NCBI RefSeq assembly: GCF_006542685.1
Contig: NZ_AP019736.1
Location: 1,522,001 to 1,586,000 of the forward strand
Length of the DNA: 64,000 bases
DNA from: Alistipes dispar
Lineage (GTDB): Bacteria; Bacteroidota; Bacteroidia; Bacteroidales; Rikenellaceae
Direction: 5' to 3'
Shown here: piece after piece, positions 59,471-64,000 of the stretch
Layout of the letters: each line of letters opens with the position of its first letter
Position numbering within the stretch: the first letter of the stretch is position 1
Made by a program: the position numbers and the translations under genes
The notes under the pieces: generated by a model
Told to the model about the DNA's origin: nothing
Database searches by the model: none
The model's input: the letters and a program-made list of their open reading frames with translations, nothing else

Positions 59471-60853
59471 TCAGTTCCTGTGCAGCTCGATCTTCCGCAC
59501 GACGGGCTTGTTGATCCGGTAGATCTGCTCGATGAGCAGCTCCTGCTCCTTTTCGCGCGCCTCGCGGACGGCGGGGTGCATGAGCTTCGAGTAGTTCTCG
59601 CGGTGGATGCCCACCCAGCCGTTCTTGCTCTTCTCGCGGTCGAGCACCTCGACGGCGTGGCGGTCGTTGGCGTCGAGCAGCCCGTGGTCCTGGAAGAAGT
59701 CGTACTGCATCCAGGCGTAGTCGCGGAAGTTGCGCTCGATCTCCCAGCGGTACTCGTTCAGGTGCATCACGGCGAGCGCCTGCTGGTACTGCGGGGTCCA
59801 TACGATTTCGGCGAGGTTGATGCCCTCGGCGAGCTCCCCGGCGCTCCACGTGCCGATCTTCTCGCCGTCGATCAGCACGGAGTAGTTGCCTTTGAGGCCC
59901 TTCACGGTGAGCATCTCGCGGTTCATCTCCTCGACGAAGGGAACCAGCTTCGCGGCATTGGCCTGTCCGCGCTTCATGCCCCAGCCGTGGGCCACGGTGT
60001 CCATCGGATAGGGCAGCGAGTTGGCCAGGTAGTCGAACGAAAGGTCGCGGCCGTATTTGCGGAGGTTCGAGATCTTGCAGTTCGCGCTTTCGAGCACCTC
60101 GCCCTTCGCGGCGTCGATGCGGATGTCGGCCACCTCCTTGCCGGCGAATCCCTGCGCCTTGAGGAAGAGGTAGGCCATCACCATGTGGCCGTCGTTGTCG
60201 GGGTGCACGCGGTCGCCGCCGGTGAGCGTGAACGACGGATCGACGGCCTGCTGCTGCCGGCCGACCTCGACCAGCGGAGCGTTGTAGTCGATGAACTCCC
60301 AGCCGTGGGCGTCGGCCGACGCCTTCTGGAACTCCACGACGCGCTGCATGACGGCGTTCTTGCCGCGCAGGGGCGTGTTGCCCTCGATACGGGCCGTCTC
60401 GTCGTAGGGCGAGCTGCCGATCATCACCACGCGCACGCCGTCGAGCCCTTCGAGGCGCTTCTCCATTTTCTTGTAGTTCTCGAAGCACTCCTTGTAGCGG
60501 GCCTCGCCGAATGCCTCGGGATTGTCGCCGTTGTACTCCATGTAGCCCGTGTCGTTCATGCCGAAGGTCACGGTCAGCACCGTCGGGCGCTTGCTGAACA
60601 CGTCGCCGTCGAGGCGTTTGAACATGCCGCCGGCCGTCTCGCCGCCGATGCCCGCGTTGTACATGCGGAGGTTCATCTCCGGGAAGCGGGTCATGTAGTA
60701 GAGCCAGATGTAGGAGTGGTAGTGGCCGCCGTCGGTGATGCTGTTGCCCAGGTACACCACGCGGTCGCCGTCCTTGAACGGCGCGATCGTCTGCGCCGGG
60801 GCGGCCGTGCCCGCCAGCAGGGCGGCCGCCAGAATCCATGCGATTTTTTTCAT
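59471..60853 (-). CDS. SGNH/GDSL-family hydrolase, exported
   Basis: 460 aa from MKKIAWILAAALLAGTAAPAQ (signal peptide); the longer frame is ruled out by this start and by the GH92 stop close upstream. SGNH blocks: VVYLGNSITDGGHYHSY (Ser), YNAGIGGETAGGM (Gly), TFGMNDTGYMEY (Asn), and TGGDRVHPDNDGHMV (Asp-x-x-His, DRVH). The C-terminal 200 residues form an extra domain seen in large PUL esterases. Likely a carbohydrate O-acyl esterase. Last gene of a minus-strand operon, 28 bp after the GH92 gene. Confidence 0.9.
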   Translation of the reverse strand: MKKIAWILAAALLAGTAAPAQTIAPFKDGDRVVYLGNSITDGGHYHSYIWLYYMTRFPEMNLRMYNAGIGGETAGGMFKRLDGDVFSKRPTVLTVTFGMNDTGYMEYNGDNPEAFGEARYKECFENYKKMEKRLEGLDGVRVVMIGSSPYDETARIEGNTPLRGKNAVMQRVVEFQKASADAHGWEFIDYNAPLVEVGRQQQAVDPSFTLTGGDRVHPDNDGHMVMAYLFLKAQGFAGKEVADIRIDAAKGEVLESANCKISNLRKYGRDLSFDYLANSLPYPMDTVAHGWGMKRGQANAAKLVPFVEEMNREMLTVKGLKGNYSVLIDGEKIGTWSAGELAEGINLAEIVWTPQYQQALAVMHLNEYRWEIERNFRDYAWMQYDFFQDHGLLDANDRHAVEVLDREKSKNGWVGIHRENYSKLMHPAVREAREKEQELLIEQIYRINKPVVRKIELHRN

Positions 60854-60881
60854 ATCCGTTTTCTTTTTTCGGGTTTTGTCG

Positions 60882-63044
60882 TTATTCGTAGGAGGGGGGA
60901 AGCTCGCTCTGCCCCCAGCGTCCGGCGGGTTTCGCCGACGTCGTGAACTCGAGCGTCGCACCGTCGGAAAGCTCCTTCCAGTCGATCCATGCACGGTCGT
61001 GCGCGCGGCCGTTCACCTTCAGCCCCGTGGTGTAGATTTTCGTCTCCGAGCCGCCCGTGATCGTGAGGTCGCCGTGCTTGAGGTGCATCGTCACCCGCTC
61101 GAAGATCGGCGTGTTGAGCGTGAAGCCGCCCACGCCGGGGATCATCGGGTAGAGGCCCGAGCAGGCGAAGACGTACCATGCGCCCATCGTCCCCAGGTCG
61201 TCGTTGCCCGGAAGACCGTCGATCGCACTCGAATACTGCTCGTTGAGCGTGCGGTTGATGACCTTCGCGGTCTTGTCCGGACGGCCCACCCAGTTGTAGA
61301 TCCACGGAATGTGGAAGCTCGGCTCGTTGCCCGAGGCGAACCATTCGTCGCCGTAGCCGGCGTCGAGGCGCACGAAGAACTCGTCGAGGCGTTTTTCGGC
61401 CGCGGCCTTGCCGCCGATCGTCTCGATCAGACCTCCCAGGTCGTAGGGAACCATCCAGAAGTAGTTCTTGTAGGTCGATTCGCGCCAGTCCTCGCCGAGC
61501 GATTTCCAGGAGCCGTCGGCGTTGCGCGACTGCAACCATCCGGTCTCGGGGTTGTAGAGGTTGCGCCACGAGCGGGCGTAGCCGAAATAGCGCCACGAGG
61601 CGAACTCGTCGCCTACGGCGTGCAGCGCGAACTGGCCGATGGCGAAGTCCGCGGAGGTGTATTCGAGCTGTTCGGAGGCGTTCCAATACCCCTTTTCGAG
61701 GTACTGCCTGAGACCCGGGCGCTCCTCCACGCCCTGCGACGTGGCGCCGGGAACCTCGGCGTTCACGCGCATGATCCGGAAGAGGGGATAGGGGTCGTAG
61801 TCCTGCGCGCCGAAGGCCCAGGCGTTGGCGATGAGGATCGGCGTGGGGTCGCCCTGCATGACGCCGGTCTCGATGTTGGCCAGCACCCAGCGGGGGTATG
61901 CGCCGCCCGACTGTTCGGCGAAGGCGCGGTGCGACAGCACGACGTCCGACGCCACGTCGGGCGTGAGCATCGCCAGCAGCTGGATCTGCGTGCGGTAGGT
62001 GTCCCAGTTGCTGAAGGAGGTGTACTGCCGCGAGCGGGTCTTGTGGACGCGGAAATCCGCACCCATGTACTCGCCGTTCACGTCGCTGCACAGGTTCGGG
62101 TGGATCAGCGCCCGGTAGAGGTGCGTGTAGAACTGCCCGATGCGGTCGGGGTTCGTGCCTTCGACTTCGATCAGCCCCAGGTAGCGGTTCCAGGCCGCTT
62201 CGGCGGCGCTCCGCACGGCGGCGAAGTCCCACGTGTCGTTCTCGGCCCGGAGGTTCTCGCGGGCGTTCTCCACCGAGACGTACGAGACGCCGATCCGGTA
62301 CTGGACGTTGCGGCTCTTGCCGAGGTCGAAGGTGAAGTAAACGCCCGACGTGCTGCCCTCGGCGAAACGGCCGCCCGGCGTGAGCGTGTCGTCCTTCCAG
62401 ATGCCCGTCTCGGCGGCCGGAGCGTCGAACTCGGCCACGAAGTAGATCTTGTAGGGGGTGCGGATGCCGCAGAAGTTGCCTCCTTCGGCGTATCCCTCGC
62501 AGCTCGAGGGACCCGTGACGACCACGGCCGCCTGCTCGATCGGCGTGGCGGCGATTCCGGCGCCGATGATGACCGTGCCGAACTCGTCCCCCTCGGGGTA
62601 GGTGTAGCGGGCCATGCCCGTCCGTTCGGTCACCGTGAGCTGCGCTCCGATGCGCTCCTCCACGGTGGCCTCGTAATAGCCGGCGTGTCCCCGCTCGGCG
62701 GAGATGTCCACGCGGTGGTCGAGGATGTTGCCCGGCGAGACGTCGAGCCGTCCGGGCAGGGGAACGGTCGGGAAGTTGCCCATGTGGGCGCATCCGCCGC
62801 CGCTCAGCTGGTTGATGACGAAACCGCCCCGCTTGGAGAAGTAGGTGGGGGTGAACTGCACCATGCCGAAGGGGTAGGTGGCCCCCGGATAGAGGTATCC
62901 GGAGGTCAGTCCCGCACCCTCGGTTCCGGTCAGGGTGTTCACCTTGCCGGCAAGTCCGGCGTCCGGCTGTGCGTATGCGCCGCCGGCTGCGAGCAACTGG
63001 GAGCCGGCGAGCAGCACGGCGGCGATTTTCAGGGTTTTGAACAT
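60882..63044 (-). CDS. GH92-family alpha-mannosidase
   Basis: Calcium-dependent exo-alpha-mannosidase acting on high-mannose or complex N-glycans. 720 aa, signal peptide MFKTLKIAAVLLAGSQLLAAGGAYA. N-terminal beta-sandwich with GLTSGYLYPGATYPFGMVQF and INQLSGGGCAHMGNFP, then the (alpha/alpha)6 barrel with SFSNWDTYRTQIQLL, the catalytic block GNEPSFHIPWIYNW (acid Glu) and GNDDLGTMGAWYVF (base Asp). Linkage (1,2/1,3/1,4/1,6) cannot be set here. It lies 21 bp after another GH92 and before the SGNH esterase. Confidence 0.95.
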   Translation of the reverse strand: MFKTLKIAAVLLAGSQLLAAGGAYAQPDAGLAGKVNTLTGTEGAGLTSGYLYPGATYPFGMVQFTPTYFSKRGGFVINQLSGGGCAHMGNFPTVPLPGRLDVSPGNILDHRVDISAERGHAGYYEATVEERIGAQLTVTERTGMARYTYPEGDEFGTVIIGAGIAATPIEQAAVVVTGPSSCEGYAEGGNFCGIRTPYKIYFVAEFDAPAAETGIWKDDTLTPGGRFAEGSTSGVYFTFDLGKSRNVQYRIGVSYVSVENARENLRAENDTWDFAAVRSAAEAAWNRYLGLIEVEGTNPDRIGQFYTHLYRALIHPNLCSDVNGEYMGADFRVHKTRSRQYTSFSNWDTYRTQIQLLAMLTPDVASDVVLSHRAFAEQSGGAYPRWVLANIETGVMQGDPTPILIANAWAFGAQDYDPYPLFRIMRVNAEVPGATSQGVEERPGLRQYLEKGYWNASEQLEYTSADFAIGQFALHAVGDEFASWRYFGYARSWRNLYNPETGWLQSRNADGSWKSLGEDWRESTYKNYFWMVPYDLGGLIETIGGKAAAEKRLDEFFVRLDAGYGDEWFASGNEPSFHIPWIYNWVGRPDKTAKVINRTLNEQYSSAIDGLPGNDDLGTMGAWYVFACSGLYPMIPGVGGFTLNTPIFERVTMHLKHGDLTITGGSETKIYTTGLKVNGRAHDRAWIDWKELSDGATLEFTTSAKPAGRWGQSELPPSYE

Positions 63045-63065
63045 AGCGTTGCTGTCTCTTTTTGC

Positions 63066-64000
63066 TTATTCGGGCCGGGAGAGCGAGAAGGGCGAAGCCT
63101 CCTTCGACGTGCAGCGGCTCTTGTTGGGCTCGGGGCCCATCTCGAAACGCATGACGCCGCCCCGGGCGATGTCTCCGTAGGTGATCCAGTTCTTCTCCAG
63201 CGGTTTGCCGTTGAGCGTGGCGGACTGGATATAGACGTTTTCGGGCGAGTTGCCGGCGGCCTCGATGGTGAACTTCCTGCCGTCCTCCATCGTGATCGTC
63301 GCCTTGCGGAAGACGGGGCTGCCGAGCACGTACTGGTCCGTGCCGGGGCATACGCTGTAGATGCCCAGCGAGCTGAGGATGTACCACGACGACATGCCGC
63401 CCTGGTCCTCGTCGCCCGGGTATCCGCGCTCGGAGGAGTTGTAGAGGCGCGAGGTGATCTGGCGTGACCAGTACTGCGTCTTCCAGGGCTGTCCGGCATA
63501 GCTGTACATGTAGATCATGTGCTGGATGGGCTGGTTGCCGTGGGCGTACTGGCCCATTTCGGCCAGCTGCATCTCCTTCATCTCGTGGATCATGCCGCCG
63601 TAGGTTCCCGGCTTGATGATGTTCGGACGGGTGAACACCGAGTCGATCTTCTGCGTGAACGTCTCGTCGCTGCCGTAGAGGTTGATCAGTCCCTGCACGT
63701 CGTGGAAGACCGACCAGTTGTAGTGCCATGCGTTGCCTTCGCAGTAGGGGCCGCCCCACTCGTAGGGATCGAACGGCGAGAGCCACGAGCCGTCCTTGAG
63801 GCGTCCGCGCATGAAGCCCGACTCGTGGTCGAAGACGTTGCGGTAGTTATACATGACGCGGGCGAAGATCTCCTCGTAGAATTTGTTGCCGGTCATGCGG
63901 GCCAGCTGCCAGGCGCAGAAGTCGTCGTAGGCGTATTCGAGCGTCTGGGCCGTCGAACCCATCGACTCGGGATAGGGGACGTAGCCCAGCTGCCAGTACT
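63066..64000 (-). CDS. GH92-family alpha-mannosidase (5' end outside window)
   Basis: Second GH92, only the C-terminal 311 codons present; the frame is open to the right edge (it continues upstream of the first internal Met as YVPYPES). Catalytic-domain marks: TLEYAYDDFCAWQLA, NPFDPYEWGGPY-like FDPYEWGGPYCEGNAW, the QP-rich block HGNQPIQHMIYMYSYAG, and GDEDQGGMSSWYILSSLG. The second motif has GDED where its neighbour has GNDD, and HGNQP where its neighbour has SGNEP, so the two belong to different GH92 subgroups and may cut different linkages. First visible gene of the minus-strand operon. Confidence 0.93.
   Translation of the reverse strand, partial: YWQLGYVPYPESMGSTAQTLEYAYDDFCAWQLARMTGNKFYEEIFARVMYNYRNVFDHESGFMRGRLKDGSWLSPFDPYEWGGPYCEGNAWHYNWSVFHDVQGLINLYGSDETFTQKIDSVFTRPNIIKPGTYGGMIHEMKEMQLAEMGQYAHGNQPIQHMIYMYSYAGQPWKTQYWSRQITSRLYNSSERGYPGDEDQGGMSSWYILSSLGIYSVCPGTDQYVLGSPVFRKATITMEDGRKFTIEAAGNSPENVYIQSATLNGKPLEKNWITYGDIARGGVMRFEMGPEPNKSRCTSKEASPFSLSRPE

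Noticed and set aside
1..64000. Mobile elements, prophage, CRISPR or integrated islands
   Set aside because: No transposase, integrase, phage gene, direct-repeat array with spacers or att-like tRNA duplication was seen; the tRNA-Thr is intact with its own terminator.

Overview
The window is a 64-kb piece of a GC-rich (roughly 60% or more) Bacteroidales chromosome. Evidence seen: two SusC/SusD pairs, a hybrid two-component regulator, GH92, GH130 and GH2 glycosidases, families typical of Bacteroidetes (DUF4924, EF-G2-like paralogue), and repeated promoter elements of the Bacteroidetes type (TTTG, about 19 bp, TAnnTTTG) with no Shine-Dalgarno signals. The high GC together with this gene set suggests Alistipes or a close relative in Rikenellaceae; this is inference, not a database match. 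I saw no insertion sequence, prophage, integrase, CRISPR array, rRNA or replication origin.

Layout. 1-7187 (minus): an operon of a secreted DUF5117/DUF4953-type zinc metalloprotease, a SusC with an STN signalling domain, and a SusD cut by the window edge; probably a protein or glycoprotein uptake locus. 7188-34247: housekeeping core. It holds tRNA-Thr(CGT), a CstA-type transporter with an overlapping helical protein, tdk, murA (active-site Cys replaced by Asp), rpmH, a GNAT acetyltransferase, a DUF4924 protein, a PiT phosphate transporter, a probable GTPase-deficient EF-G paralogue, a DUF418 membrane protein, an M24 aminopeptidase, an LD-carboxypeptidase coupled to an MFS exporter, a DUF5009-like acyltransferase, a U32 protein, a prenyl synthase, a ROK glucokinase, a coiled-coil membrane protein, a DUF3108 protein and recG. 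34592-64000: a large polysaccharide utilisation locus (PUL). It has galM and a GH2 (minus), then GH130, a GxGYxYP-like lipoprotein, SusC, SusD, a GH2 with an inserted F5/8C domain, a sialate O-acetylesterase, a GDSL esterase and a second sialate O-acetylesterase (plus), the hybrid two-component system, an MFS importer, and on the minus strand an SGNH hydrolase and two tandem GH92 alpha-mannosidases, the second cut by the window edge.

How the PUL may work (inference): GH92 alpha-mannosidases, esterases and GH2 enzymes trim a mannose-containing, O-acetylated glycan, most likely host N-glycan-like, outside the cytoplasm. SusC/SusD import oligosaccharides to the periplasm, the MFS carries a small product across the inner membrane, and the signal-peptide-less GH130 processes it. 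The GH130 and MFS genes, 19 kb apart, share the same 9-bp motif (ATAGTATAC) exactly 21 bp upstream of their -7 boxes, a good candidate operator for the neighbouring regulator.

The most promising undescribed elements are that shared operator; a candidate structured RNA at 16396-16622 on the minus strand, with a consensus promoter, four helices and a U-tract terminator; 9-bp G/C tracts in or near both SusC genes and upstream of GH130; a 62-codon orphan ORF with a consensus promoter; and mutually exclusive hairpins between susD and the downstream enzyme genes.
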